DNA from: Paenibacillus sonchi
GTDB taxonomy: Bacteria > Bacillota > Bacilli > Paenibacillales > Paenibacillaceae
Assembly (NCBI RefSeq): GCF_016772475.1
Contig: NZ_CP068595.1
Span: forward strand, 4,402,001-4,466,000
Length of the DNA stretch: 64,000 nt
Direction: 5' to 3'
The position numbers and the translations under genes were made by a program. This document shows positions 1 through 9,378 of the stretch, piece by piece (the stretch's first letter is position 1; each line of letters opens with the position of its first letter). Under the pieces are notes generated by a model, which was given only the letters and a program-made list of their open reading frames with translations, made no database searches and had not been told where the DNA came from.

Positions 1-1
1 T

Positions 2-373
2 GGTGAATATCAACTTATATCATCAAACGTGACTTCTGGAGTGCAGGCTCAAAAGCTTACGATGACCAACGTCGGAGGTTTGTATCAGGATATAGCTGTA
101 AGAGGGAATACTTTATATGACATAAACGGTCGGATAAATATAAGTAATTTGTCGAGTGGAAAGGTTCAATTGATTGTAAATTATTTTGATATATCAGGAA
201 AAGCAATCAGCGGAGGGATTTTAGCGGAAGTAAGTGTCATCGACACCTGGACTACCACAGGTGGAATAATAAAGACGCCAATAGGAGCTAGCATAGCACG
301 AATTCATATTCAAGTGGCTTCTTCGTCTGGAGGCACACTGTTGGTAGATATGTTCACTATGAAAAAAGTATAG
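2..373 (+). CDS. CBM-like repeat of secreted protein, 5'-partial
   Basis: This reading frame is already open at the window edge, so the gene starts upstream. It encodes one beta-rich module of about 120 residues with the pattern VTSG.QAQKL, G.YQ.VAV, Y...GRINI and SSGG..VVDM, resembling family 4/9 carbohydrate-binding modules (PF02018-like). The same module recurs twice in 435-1283. The frame ends at TAG (371-373), but reading continues sensibly one frame over (SIDGNMLANGDFE) if one A is added to the A-run near 362-367. A second break lies at the G-run at 437-440. I therefore read 2-1283 as one gene carrying two single-base breaks. Binding to polysaccharide is inferred from fold resemblance only. 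Confidence 0.55.
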   Translation, partial: GEYQLISSNVTSGVQAQKLTMTNVGGLYQDIAVRGNTLYDINGRINISNLSSGKVQLIVNYFDISGKAISGGILAEVSVIDTWTTTGGIIKTPIGASIARIHIQVASSSGGTLLVDMFTMKKV

Positions 374-434
374 ATGGCAATATGCTAGCAAATGGGGATT
401 TCGAAGCATCTCAAATTGGTGGTGTTGCAGATGG

Positions 435-1283
435 ATGGGGAAATATGGAGCCTATGGGGATTATCAGCTTACAACCTCGACCGTAACTTCGGGTAAACAA
501 TCCCAGAGACTTACGATGACTGGTACTGGAGGCATATATCAGGATGTTGCTGTAAGTGGGAATACATTGTATGACTTGAACGGCCGCATAAATATAAGCA
601 GTCTACAAAGTGGGGCAGTAAAGCTAGTCGTCAACTACTTTGATAGTTCAGGAAAAGCAATCAGTGGGTTAGCTGTGACAGAATTAAGCACCTTAAACGT
701 ATGGACTACGTTTGGAGGGACGATTAAAACTCCAACCGGAGCGGTGGTGGCTAGAATTCATATTCACATGGACTCCTCTTCGGGAGGCATATTTGTAGTG
801 GACATGGTTAATTTCAAGAAAACTACAGATGGAAATATGCTTGGAAATGGGGATTTCGAAGCATCTCAAATTGGTGGTGTTGCAGATGGATGGGGAAAAT
901 ACGGAGCCTATGGGGATTATCAGCTTACAACCTCGACAGTAACATCCGGTACCCAAGCTCAGAAGATTGGGATGACTGGAATAGGTGGATTATACCAAGA
1001 AGTGGCTGTATCTGCGGAATCATCATATACTCTTAGCGGTCGGATTAATATAGTCAACTTGCTCAGTGAAAAAGTTAAACTAATCGTTAATTATTACGAT
1101 TCATCTGGAAGAATGATTAGTGGAGTGACATTGGCAGAAGTAAGTGTCTTAAACATATGGACTACTGTGGGCGGAACAATAAAGCCACCAATGGGGGCGG
1201 TGTCAGCGAGGGTACATTTTCACATGACATCTTCTTCAGGAGGCACATTTGTAGTGGACAAGGTTGAGTTTAAGAAAAGCTGA
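435..1283 (+). CDS. CBM-like repeat protein, C-terminal part (two modules)
   Basis: This frame holds two tandem modules of about 130 residues. Each opens with NGDFEASQIGGVADGWGKYG and closes with SSGG.FVVD. They match the module in 2-373 and look like CBM4/9-type jelly rolls. There is no credible ribosome binding site at 435, so this is the continuation of the upstream frame after a lost base in the TGGGG run at 437-440. Unlike its downstream neighbours it has no YD tail. A terminator-like hairpin follows near 1468. The role is probably as a secreted or wall-attached carbohydrate binder; confidence is moderate for the modules and low for function. Confidence 0.6.
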   Translation: MGKYGAYGDYQLTTSTVTSGKQSQRLTMTGTGGIYQDVAVSGNTLYDLNGRINISSLQSGAVKLVVNYFDSSGKAISGLAVTELSTLNVWTTFGGTIKTPTGAVVARIHIHMDSSSGGIFVVDMVNFKKTTDGNMLGNGDFEASQIGGVADGWGKYGAYGDYQLTTSTVTSGTQAQKIGMTGIGGLYQEVAVSAESSYTLSGRINIVNLLSEKVKLIVNYYDSSGRMISGVTLAEVSVLNIWTTVGGTIKPPMGAVSARVHFHMTSSSGGTFVVDKVEFKKS

Positions 1284-1467
1284 GAAGGCGTAGGAATACA
1301 CCTTAGCAGTGCGCCGAATGATTGAGCCGGAAAGTGTGTTTGGCCAACTAAAAGTAACGGGGATCACGGTGTTTTCTGCTTCGATAACCGTCAGAAGTGA
1401 CACTTGAGGTCAGGGGGCTTTCGCTTGCCCATTATGTGCGGAAGCAAGCCGCAGTGAATAAAAATGC

Positions 1468-1511
1468 AAGGCAGCGATTCTCCAATAACCCGGGAATCGC
1501 TGCCTTTTTGT
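1468..1511 (+). terminator. Rho-independent terminator
   Basis: The stem AAGGCAGCGATTC pairs with GAATCGCTGCCTTTTTG around a short loop and is followed by T residues. It closes the transcript of the CBM-like gene. Confidence 0.8.
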
Positions 1512-1548
1512 CTATTTAATTCCCATTCACCACCAGACGAATAGTTTT

Positions 1549-1674
1549 CTAAATTTGTACGACTTCTCCATCTTTATTGAATTCTACTCCCAGATCAGCT
1601 ATAAAATTAAGTTTTTTGGCTAATGTACCATTCTCAAGTCGGTATACTTGATTTAGGTGTCGAGCTTTCAGTAC
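1549..1674 (-). pseudogene. Short minus-strand coding relic
   Basis: On the minus strand an open stretch of 41 codons ends at a TAG read from 1551 down to 1549. It includes residues such as NQVYRLENGTLAKKL and EFNKDGEVVQI, which look protein-like. There is no start codon or ribosome binding site. It is probably the 3' end of a lost gene. I do not recognise the family. Confidence 0.3.
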
Positions 1675-1893
1675 TTAATGGGCGTGTGCGTTAAAGACAG
1701 CCTTATTTTTATGATTGGTTTATGGGCTATCGAACTACAGTTAAATGAAACTGGCTGTGTAAGATAGATCACATCCTGCATTTTTCGATACAAGTTTTTA
1801 CTATGCTTGGAATGGAATAGCTGTTACATTATACTAGTAATTTCCTTACGTTTAATACATACATAGCAGTCAAATGAATATGGAGGTTTTTTT

Positions 1894-3300
1894 GTGATTA
1901 TTAAGATATGGCCGAATTCAGGTAAACTAGGAACAATTAGACGATTAATCTTAGCACTAGGTGTACTTTTTACTATGAGTTCAACTCTAGGCGCTGATAA
2001 AACAAGTGCCACACATGCTGCAGCAGGCTATATGCCTTGGACTTGGAATTCAAGCGCAAGAATACTTGAGGACAACAGCAATATGTGGTTTGCCGATGTA
2101 AACGGAGATGGTAAGGCAGATATGATCTCTAAAGGTGAGGCAGGGGCATGGAATGCGGGGTTTGTATATGTAGCATTGAGTAACGGAACTGGCTATCCTT
2201 CATGGTCCTGGGATTCTGGAAAACGGATGATTGACGATAACAGTACGATCTGCTTTGCCGATGTAAACGGAGATGGCAAGGCCGATCTGATTTCTAAAGG
2301 ACAGGCTGGAGCATACAATGCGGGCTTTATATATGTATCTCTTAGTAACGGAAAAGGATATTCGAGCTGGACCTGGAATTCAAGCGCAAGAATACTTGAA
2401 GACAATAGTAAGCTGTGGCTCGACGATGTCAATGGAGATGGTAAAACGGATTTGATCTCTAAAGGTGAAGCCGGAGCATGGAATGCAGGCATTGTATATG
2501 TGGCTCTGAGCAACGGAACGGGCTACCCGACATGGACATGGAATTCTGAAAAACGAATGATTGACGATAACAGTACCATGTGGTTTGCGGATGTAAATGG
2601 CGATAAGAAGGCCGATCTACTTGCCAAAGGTCAAGCGGGTGCTGCGAATGCAGGTTTTGTATATGTTTCCTTAAGCACAGGTAGCAGTTACCCGTATTGG
2701 ACCTGGAATTCAGGTAGACGGATGATTGATGATAACGGCAGTATGTGGTTTGCTGACATCAATGGAGATGGGAAATCAGATTTGGTTTCTAAAGGACAAG
2801 CTGGTGCCGCGAATTCTGGCCAAGTATATGTTTGTTTAAGTAATGGAACCGGCTATCCATGGTGGACCTGGGATTCGGGCTCCCGAATGATCGATGACAA
2901 CAGTACTATGTGGTTTGCAGATGTAGACGGGGACGGAAAAACAGAATTGCTCTCCATTGGACAAGCCGGAGCGATTAATGATGGTTGGTTATATTTTTCA
3001 TTAAGTAACGGAACAGGCTTTGAACCCTGGACGTGGTACTCAGGCCGAAAGATTATTAAAAATACCGCAAGCTTATGGTTGGCAGATGTTAACGGGGATG
3101 GGAAGAGTGACATAATTACGAAAGGAGAGGCACCAGGGCCTGCAGCAGGATACGTTTTTGTTTCTTTGAGCACAGATCTATTAATAACGAAGTACGAGTA
3201 CAATGCTGCGGGGCAGATCAAGACAGTAACGTATCCCGACGGGATGAAAATCTACTATGAATACGATAAAAACGGGAATTTAATTAGCAGAAAAAAATAA
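1894..3300 (+). CDS. Secreted VCBS/FG-GAP repeat protein with C-terminal YD repeat
   Basis: The 468-residue product starts at a GTG preceded by ATGGAGG. The first 45 residues contain a basic start and a hydrophobic stretch that fit a signal peptide. Seven repeats of about 57 residues follow, each with W.ADVNGDGKAD, the calcium-binding loop typical of VCBS/FG-GAP beta-propeller repeats, and each ending Y.SLSNGTGY. The last 35 residues are an RHS-type YD unit (YEYNAAGQI ... YYEYDKNGNLISRKK). It belongs to a series of secreted single-YD proteins here (3799, 5864, 6996, 8993, 9379) upstream of the full RHS gene. The probable role is surface or extracellular ligand binding; the role of the YD tail is unknown. 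Confidence 0.8.
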   Translation: MIIKIWPNSGKLGTIRRLILALGVLFTMSSTLGADKTSATHAAAGYMPWTWNSSARILEDNSNMWFADVNGDGKADMISKGEAGAWNAGFVYVALSNGTGYPSWSWDSGKRMIDDNSTICFADVNGDGKADLISKGQAGAYNAGFIYVSLSNGKGYSSWTWNSSARILEDNSKLWLDDVNGDGKTDLISKGEAGAWNAGIVYVALSNGTGYPTWTWNSEKRMIDDNSTMWFADVNGDKKADLLAKGQAGAANAGFVYVSLSTGSSYPYWTWNSGRRMIDDNGSMWFADINGDGKSDLVSKGQAGAANSGQVYVCLSNGTGYPWWTWDSGSRMIDDNSTMWFADVDGDGKTELLSIGQAGAINDGWLYFSLSNGTGFEPWTWYSGRKIIKNTASLWLADVNGDGKSDIITKGEAPGPAAGYVFVSLSTDLLITKYEYNAAGQIKTVTYPDGMKIYYEYDKNGNLISRKK

Positions 3301-3321
3301 TCACATAAACGTAAGAGGCCG

Positions 3322-3357
3322 AAAAAGCTCATGGATTGAATTCCAAGAGCTTTTTTA
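3322..3357 (+). terminator. Rho-independent terminator
   Basis: AAAAAGCTC pairs with GAGCTTTTTT across a 16-base loop just after the VCBS/YD gene. Confidence 0.65.
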
Positions 3358-3578
3358 GTACGCCAGCATAGGGCGTCATCTCAAGGGTGAAAGTCACGAA
3401 CGGGGGCTGGCAAACGCCTACCATTGATGACTCAGTGGGAATTATGAGAGTTTAAATTTTTCCCAACTCCCAAGTTTTTGGTATTACTTAAAACAACAAA
3501 TAAACCTATATAGGTGATTGGGCGAATTGATGAAAAATGTGTCAAATATACAGATGAAATCGACAATAAAATTTGTTT

Positions 3579-3585
3579 TTCGACA
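3579..3585 (-). promoter_or_regulatory. Spo0A-box-like site
   Basis: TTCGACA on the plus strand is the reverse complement of the 0A-box TGTCGAA. A partial match (TCGACA) lies about 20 bases upstream. The pair sits some 215 bases before the gene at 3799. Regulation by Spo0A or AbrB-type stationary-phase control is inference from the 7-base match alone. Confidence 0.3.
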
Positions 3586-3798
3586 AATTACCACCATTTT
3601 CAAAATTGTGCGAGTGTCATATGATTGTTGAGGAGTTATGACCTTCAACGAGTTTGAGAATTTTATCGATCTATATAAAAAGGGACAAGATAATGGTGAA
3701 GCATAGCAGGTTACATTTAATTTACTTGATTCTTTTTTAGTTCAAATCTCAGCCGCGTAGTAACTGCTAATTGAGTTTTCCTATAGCCCCTAAGGAGT

Positions 3799-5796
3799 GT
3801 GAATCTTCTGAAAAGAACCAGGTTATTCATCTATTTAATACAGACCGTCTTTTTTATTTTTATGCTAAGTATTGGTCAGAGTAAAGCATTTGGAGCGGAA
3901 AATATTATCGTACCTAGAGAAACATACGAGAGTGGAAGTTATGCTGGCACTGGTTATGTTCCGGTCAATGGGACGATTACCAGTGATCCACAAAAAGTAG
4001 TGAATGGGAAATACTCTGCGTTCTTAAACGCCCTTCCATCAGAAGTCTGGAAAGAATTTAATTATACGGATTCAAGTAAAGTTAAATTCGAAAAAAATAC
4101 TACTTATTCTGTGACTTTCTCTTATAAATCCATAGATATGAAGCCAGCAGATGCCAACCGCTTTTTCTACTTTCTTGCGCGAAGTACGGATACAAAGGAG
4201 GATAAAGGATATACCTCTTGGACGGATGCGAGCGGAGATGGTGGGATCAGAACGATGACTTTTACAACCGGAAATAAAGAAAACTATTATTTGATTTGGG
4301 GAATTCACGGAGGCGGAGCGCTTTCCATTGATAACATTCAGATTGTAAAAACCACTCCTGCCAGTAGCGAATCTTTTGAAAAAGGTACGTTCGCTTCCAC
4401 TAATTTTTTGGCAGGCTCCGGTATGATTACAAATGATCCAACAAAAACAGTGAGCGGACAATACTCGGCGTATCTCAGCTCCTTGCGGACAGAGGACTGG
4501 AAGGCACTCGCATACACAGATAAGAATAAAGTCAAGTTTGAAAAAAACACTACATATAAAGTTACCTTCTCATATAAGGCTATTGATATGGAGTCGGCAG
4601 GGGCGAATCGCTGCTTCTATTTTCTAGCAAGGAGTACTGATGATTCAGAAGATAAGGGATGGACTACCTGGAATGAGGTCAGTGGAAACAAGGGAACCCG
4701 TACGGTAACATTCACAACGGGAAACAAGGAAAATTACTATTTGGTCTGGGGAATCTACAAAGGTGGGGCACTTTCGTTAGATGATATAGAGATCACCAAG
4801 ATGAATGAATCTTTCGAAAGCGGTGCGTATACGAATACAAATTTTACTGCGGGCTCCGGTACCATTACAAATGATCCTGCGAAAGTAATTACGGGACAGT
4901 ATTCTGCCTATCTTACATCACCGTTGAGTGAGGTGTGGAAAGAATTTACATATAGTGACCCCAGTAAGTTCAAGTTCGAAGGGAACACAACGTATTCAGT
5001 GACATTTTCCTATAAATCATTAGATATGGATGCTTTGGAGAATGAGCGATTTTTCTACTTTTTGGCTAGAAGCACTGATAATCTGGAAGATAAGGGCTGG
5101 ATGACTTGGAAGGCTTCAACGGGGAATAAGGGAAAGAAAACCGTAACTTTTACGACTGGAAGCAAAGAAAATTACTATTTGATATGGGGCATCCATAAGG
5201 GAGGCGCACTTTCCTTGGATGATATCACGATCCATAAAGTCAGTGAATCTTTTGAAAGGGGTTCGTATAGTGGGACTGACTTTTCGCCTGTAGCTGGAAT
5301 CATTACGAGCGATCCTTCAAAGGTAGTTAACGGACTTTATTCTGCCTATTTGAGTTCCCCAACATCCAAGGAATGGATCGAGTTTGCCTCTACGGATACT
5401 AATAAAGTGAAGTTTCAGAGCAATACAACTTACACTGTGAGTTTTGCTTATAAATCCATCGATATGCAGCCAATAGATAACAATCGCTTTTTTTATTTTT
5501 CAGCTCGTGGGATCGGTAATACTGAAGTGAAAGGCTGGACCAGTTGGAACGATGTCACAGGTACTCAAGGAACAAAAAGCGTAACGTTTACTACAGGAGA
5601 TCAAGCTAATTACTATTTGTTTTGGGGAATCCACGGGGGTGGTGCCCTCTCGATCGATGATATCGTCATCCAGCAATTAACAACTTATCAGTATGATGCG
5701 AGTGGAAGATTAGTGCAAATAAGAATGCCGGATAATCAAGTTGTTAGATACTTATATGACCTGAACGGGAATCTAATAAGTACGAAGGTGGATTGA
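3799..5796 (+). CDS. Secreted four-repeat jelly-roll-like protein with C-terminal YD repeat
   Basis: The product has 665 residues and a GTG start with AAGGAG upstream. An N-terminal signal peptide (hydrophobic core near residues 9-25, cleavage plausible after SKAFGA) precedes four repeats of about 150 residues. Each repeat has SFE.G.Y, Y.VTFSYKS.DM, RFFYFLARSTD, GWTTW and YYL.WGIHGGGALS.DDI, a pattern of a beta-sandwich carbohydrate-binding-like module. The last 45 residues are a YD unit (YQYDASGRL ... YLYDLNGNLIS). I do not know the module family by name. Architecture and location match the neighbouring secreted YD proteins. Confidence 0.75.
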   Translation: MNLLKRTRLFIYLIQTVFFIFMLSIGQSKAFGAENIIVPRETYESGSYAGTGYVPVNGTITSDPQKVVNGKYSAFLNALPSEVWKEFNYTDSSKVKFEKNTTYSVTFSYKSIDMKPADANRFFYFLARSTDTKEDKGYTSWTDASGDGGIRTMTFTTGNKENYYLIWGIHGGGALSIDNIQIVKTTPASSESFEKGTFASTNFLAGSGMITNDPTKTVSGQYSAYLSSLRTEDWKALAYTDKNKVKFEKNTTYKVTFSYKAIDMESAGANRCFYFLARSTDDSEDKGWTTWNEVSGNKGTRTVTFTTGNKENYYLVWGIYKGGALSLDDIEITKMNESFESGAYTNTNFTAGSGTITNDPAKVITGQYSAYLTSPLSEVWKEFTYSDPSKFKFEGNTTYSVTFSYKSLDMDALENERFFYFLARSTDNLEDKGWMTWKASTGNKGKKTVTFTTGSKENYYLIWGIHKGGALSLDDITIHKVSESFERGSYSGTDFSPVAGIITSDPSKVVNGLYSAYLSSPTSKEWIEFASTDTNKVKFQSNTTYTVSFAYKSIDMQPIDNNRFFYFSARGIGNTEVKGWTSWNDVTGTQGTKSVTFTTGDQANYYLFWGIHGGGALSIDDIVIQQLTTYQYDASGRLVQIRMPDNQVVRYLYDLNGNLISTKVD

Positions 5797-5863
5797 GATA
5801 TTTGGGATATTGGGAATTGTAGAATTTATGGGTGTTCTCCTAAAAAGATTGGAGATGTATTTT

Positions 5864-6904
5864 ATGAAGAAGTATATATCAATTATAGCTATACTGATTT
5901 TAATCATGGTTAATACTCAGACAGCAGCTGCCATGAAATACACCTATACCAAAACAGGAGCGTTAAGCCTGGTGAGTATATCTGAAGGTAAATATGTGAA
6001 TTTCCAATATGATAACAACGGCAACCTGATTGGGAAGAAGAATCTAAGCTGCCAGCCTTCAGAATATAAATTAATGAATGTGAACAGCAATAAGGCTCTG
6101 GATGTTTTTGCGGGAAATACAACCAATGGCACAAAAATTCAGATCGAATCAGATAACGGAACAGATGCACAACGGTGGTTGTTATGTAATACATTGAGTA
6201 ATTCCTTTAAGCTCATCAATGTAAATAGTGGAAAAGCCCTCGATGTAGCCGGGGGAGGAACTGCGGACGGGACAAACATCCATCTATGGAATGATAACGG
6301 CACAGAAGCTCAGGCATGGAACCTTGTAGATAAGGGTGACAGCACATATGAGCTTGTAAATATACATAGTAACAAAGTTCTTGATGTAACAAACGGAGCA
6401 ACAACAAATGGAACCTCTGTGCAGATATGGACCCGGAATGGAACAACCGCTCAGAAGTGGAGACTCGTCAAGGCGATTTCAAATGGAGCTGAGTATAAGC
6501 TATTAAATGCTGGTAATGGAAAAGCGGTGGATGTCACAGGAGGAAATACAGCAGACGGAACACCGGTCCAAATTTGGACAGATAACGGGACGACTTCTCA
6601 AAGATGGCAGGTTTATGATAAAGGCGGCAATAAGTATAAATTGATTAATGTGAATAGCGGGAAGGCTCTGGAAGTATCAGGTGGCGGCACAGTCAACGGA
6701 TCAGCTGTTCAAATCTGGACGGATAATGGAACAACATCACAGGAATGGATTTTTAGAGAGAATGCAGATGGCTCAATGAGCTTAATAAATGTTAATAGTA
6801 ACAAAGTACTGGATATACCCGGAGGAAGCACTGCGGATGGTACGCGCTTGCAGATTCACACAGACAACGGAACAAGCTCGCAAAGTTGGAAGCTGGTCAA
6901 ATAA
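5864..6904 (+). CDS. Secreted ricin-B-type lectin with N-terminal YD repeat
   Basis: I chose the ATG at 5864 because TTGGAG lies seven bases upstream and the first 23 residues form a clear signal peptide ending TAAA. A YD unit follows immediately (YTYTKTGAL ... FQYDNNGNLIGKK), so here the YD motif is N-terminal. The rest is six ricin-type beta-trefoil units of about 45 residues with Y.L.NVNSGKALDV, NGT..QIW.DNGT and SQ.W, i.e. two trefoil domains. Ricin-B domains bind galactose-type and other sugars. The protein probably acts outside the cell as a glycan-binding partner. Confidence 0.85.
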   Translation: MKKYISIIAILILIMVNTQTAAAMKYTYTKTGALSLVSISEGKYVNFQYDNNGNLIGKKNLSCQPSEYKLMNVNSNKALDVFAGNTTNGTKIQIESDNGTDAQRWLLCNTLSNSFKLINVNSGKALDVAGGGTADGTNIHLWNDNGTEAQAWNLVDKGDSTYELVNIHSNKVLDVTNGATTNGTSVQIWTRNGTTAQKWRLVKAISNGAEYKLLNAGNGKAVDVTGGNTADGTPVQIWTDNGTTSQRWQVYDKGGNKYKLINVNSGKALEVSGGGTVNGSAVQIWTDNGTTSQEWIFRENADGSMSLINVNSNKVLDIPGGSTADGTRLQIHTDNGTSSQSWKLVK

Positions 6905-6995
6905 TAGAATTGGAGAAATATGTACTAAAATGGCCATCATCAAGTGCCAAAGGAGATTCCATGCGAGCATACAAGTTGGCTTTATACGAGGGAGA

Positions 6996-8978
6996 ATGAG
7001 TAAATTGAAACTAATAAAACGGACATCTGGGTTGGTAGTTACTCTTGTCCTGCTTTTCAATTTCATGGATATTTTTCTTAATCAACATTATTTAACCACT
7101 AATAAAGGGATAGCTTCAGCAGCGGAGAGCAATGGCTTAAAAGGGGAGTACTATGATAATCTGGATCTCAATGGACTTAAGTTAACACGAACGGATGCGA
7201 ATATCAATTTTAATTGGGGTGAAGGTTCACCAAACTCTGCAATTGGGGTAGACACATTCTCTGTTCGGTGGACTGGCACCATTAAGCCCAAATATAGCGA
7301 AACTTATACGTTTTATTTGGTTGCAGATGATGGTGTCAGACTTTGGGTGGATGGCCGATTAATACTGGATAAATGGGTGCCGCAGGCCAGTGAATTAACC
7401 AGTCTGCCGATTGCGCTAACCAGTGGGAAAAATCATGATATACGGATAGAATATTTCGAAAATGACGGGGGAGCGACAGCCATTTTACAATGGTCGAGTA
7501 CCAGTCAAAATAAACAAGTTGTGCCTCAAAGCCAGCTAAATACTCCCACTGAATCTCCTGGTGTGGGTCTAAAGGGAGAGTACTATGACAATCTGGATCT
7601 CAATGGACTTAAGTTAACACGCACGGATGCCAATGTTAATTTCAGCTGGGGCTTAGGTTCTCCAAACTCCACAATAGGAGAAGATACATTCTCAGTAAGA
7701 TGGACAGGGACCATTAAACCTAAATATAGCGAAACCTATACCTTTTCTGTGGTTGCAGATGATGGTGTCAGGCTATGGATCGATGGTCGATTGATATTGG
7801 ATAAATGGGTGCCGCAGGCCAGTGAATTAACCAGTCTGCCAATCACACTGACAGCTGGACAAAACTATAATATACGCCTCGAATACTTTGAAAATGATGG
7901 AGGAGCCAATGTAATATTACAGTGGTCGAGTGCCAGTCAGGTCAAGCAAATCGTGCCCCAAAGTCAATTGTATCTTCCAGCAGAAGTTCAAGGGACCGGT
8001 CTTAAAGGGGAGTATTACGACAATCTGGATCTCAATGGATTAAAACTGACTAGAACGGACGCTATCGTCAATTTTAATTGGGGAACTGCTTCGCCGGATA
8101 GTTCTATGGAGCCTGATACTTTTTCTGTCCGGTGGACAGGAAAGATTAAGCCAAAGTATAGCGAAACCTATAGATTTTATATCAATGCAGATGACGGAGC
8201 ACGTGTATGGATTGACGGGAAGCTTATTTTGAATCGCTGGTTGAACCAATCTAATCAATTTGAAAGCCAGACTGTTAATTTAGTTGCAGGCAATCAATAT
8301 GATATCCAAATCGAATATTTTGAAAATTTAGGCGGTGCAGCAGTTGGACTGTTATGGGAAAGCCCCACTCAAGTGAAAGAGTTCGTGCCTCAAAGCCAGC
8401 TGTATTCATCAGCTGTTGGATCTCAAGGTGTGGGGCTTAAGGGAGAATACTATGACAACACGGACCTAACAGACTTTAAACTCTCACGCACGGATGCCAG
8501 CATCAGTTTTGGATGGGGTGAAGGTTCACCAGATGCCTCCATAGGAGCAGATACGTTTTCAGTCAGGTGGACAGGAACCGTACGGCCGAAATACAACGGA
8601 ACCTACACTTTCTATGCAGAATCAGACGATGGCGTACGTCTTTGGGTAAACGGCCAATTACTTATCGATAAATGGGTGCCGCAGGCCAGTCAATTGACAA
8701 GTCTCCCTATTAACCTGATCGCAGGACAAAACTATGACATACGTATTGAATATTTTGAAAACGATGGCGGTGCTTCCTTTCAATTGTCCTGGTCAAGTGA
8801 TGCTCAGGTAAAGGAGGTTATTCCACAAGCCCAGTTGTATTTGCCCGCAAGATCTTATACTCCAGTAGAGTATCATTATGATGCTAATGGGCGGTTGGAC
8901 TATGTCCGAAATTCAGATTCTACTATTGTTCACTACTACTATGATAACAATGGGAACCTGCTTAAGAAAACTCAATAA
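6996..8978 (+). CDS. Secreted protein with four PA14 domains and C-terminal YD repeat
   Basis: The ATG at 6996 overlaps the TGA of a 12-codon leader reading frame (6961-6999) that has its own AAGGAG; the ATGA overlap suggests translational coupling. A signal peptide (about residues 1-45) is followed by four PA14 domains of about 135 residues, each with GLKGEYYDN.DL, F.VRWTG.I.PKYSETYTF, DDGVRLW.DG.L..KW and EYFENDGGA. PA14 is a carbohydrate-binding beta-barrel found in adhesins, glycosidases and toxins. The C-terminus is a YD unit (YHYDANGRL ... YYYDNNGNLLKK). It fits the series of single-YD secreted proteins. Confidence 0.85.
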   Translation: MSKLKLIKRTSGLVVTLVLLFNFMDIFLNQHYLTTNKGIASAAESNGLKGEYYDNLDLNGLKLTRTDANINFNWGEGSPNSAIGVDTFSVRWTGTIKPKYSETYTFYLVADDGVRLWVDGRLILDKWVPQASELTSLPIALTSGKNHDIRIEYFENDGGATAILQWSSTSQNKQVVPQSQLNTPTESPGVGLKGEYYDNLDLNGLKLTRTDANVNFSWGLGSPNSTIGEDTFSVRWTGTIKPKYSETYTFSVVADDGVRLWIDGRLILDKWVPQASELTSLPITLTAGQNYNIRLEYFENDGGANVILQWSSASQVKQIVPQSQLYLPAEVQGTGLKGEYYDNLDLNGLKLTRTDAIVNFNWGTASPDSSMEPDTFSVRWTGKIKPKYSETYRFYINADDGARVWIDGKLILNRWLNQSNQFESQTVNLVAGNQYDIQIEYFENLGGAAVGLLWESPTQVKEFVPQSQLYSSAVGSQGVGLKGEYYDNTDLTDFKLSRTDASISFGWGEGSPDASIGADTFSVRWTGTVRPKYNGTYTFYAESDDGVRLWVNGQLLIDKWVPQASQLTSLPINLIAGQNYDIRIEYFENDGGASFQLSWSSDAQVKEVIPQAQLYLPARSYTPVEYHYDANGRLDYVRNSDSTIVHYYYDNNGNLLKKTQ

Positions 8979-8992
8979 ACAGAAAGGGGACT

Positions 8993-9321
8993 ATGAAAGT
9001 CTCAAGTATTAGAAAAACGCGATGGACAGCTTTACTTTTCAGCGGTGTTTTAATTCATTTTTCAGGGACATTTTACTCCTCTGACGCCTGGGCGGAGGAT
9101 ACAAAACCTCCAGCTACATCATTGTCGATATGGCAGGAACCAGCCAGAAACAGAAGAACTTTGTGTATAACAGAGGTAGACTTGAAACAGAGATTTTATC
9201 GGATAACTCCATGATTCAATATACATACGATGCAAACGGAAATCTGCTCAAGCTAACGAAGGGGTATTCCACAGCGACCTATGTGTTCAGTATTTCGGCA
9301 ATTTTTATGATATTTATGTAA
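8993..9321 (+). pseudogene. Signal peptide plus YD-repeat protein, frame-broken
   Basis: The reading begins at ATG 8993 with a ribosome binding site (AAAGGGG) and a signal peptide ending SDAWA. The frame then goes wrong, while the next frame continues with YKTSSYIIVDMAGTSQ and a YD unit (FVYNRGRLE ... YTYDANGNLLK) to the stop at 9321. Adding one G to the TGGG run near 9089-9092 joins them into a protein of about 109 residues. This is the smallest member of the YD series, with almost nothing between signal peptide and YD unit. It could be a real minimal protein with a sequencing indel, or a decayed copy. Confidence 0.55.
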
Positions 9322-9378
9322 GAATGTACCGGATAACAAAACCCTCTTGAACTTTTTGAAATGGAGATAAAGATATTA

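Larger units (their letters stand above)
1284..1893. other. Intergenic region, 610 bases
   Basis: This stretch separates the CBM-like gene from the VCBS gene. It contains a hairpin with a T-tract (1468-1511) and a short minus-strand coding relic (1549-1674). I see no intact gene. The last 30 bases hold the GGAGG ribosome binding site for the gene at 1894. Confidence 0.5.
3301..3798. other. Intergenic region, 498 bases
   Basis: After a terminator hairpin (3322-3357) comes a GC-richer patch (about 3358-3435) with AAGGGTGAAAGTC, GGGGGCTGGCAAACGCC and complementary GTCATC/GATGAC arms. It may be a relic of a structured RNA such as a group II intron. The rest is AT-rich and contains a Spo0A-box-like site (3579-3585). 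I see no gene. Confidence 0.4.
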
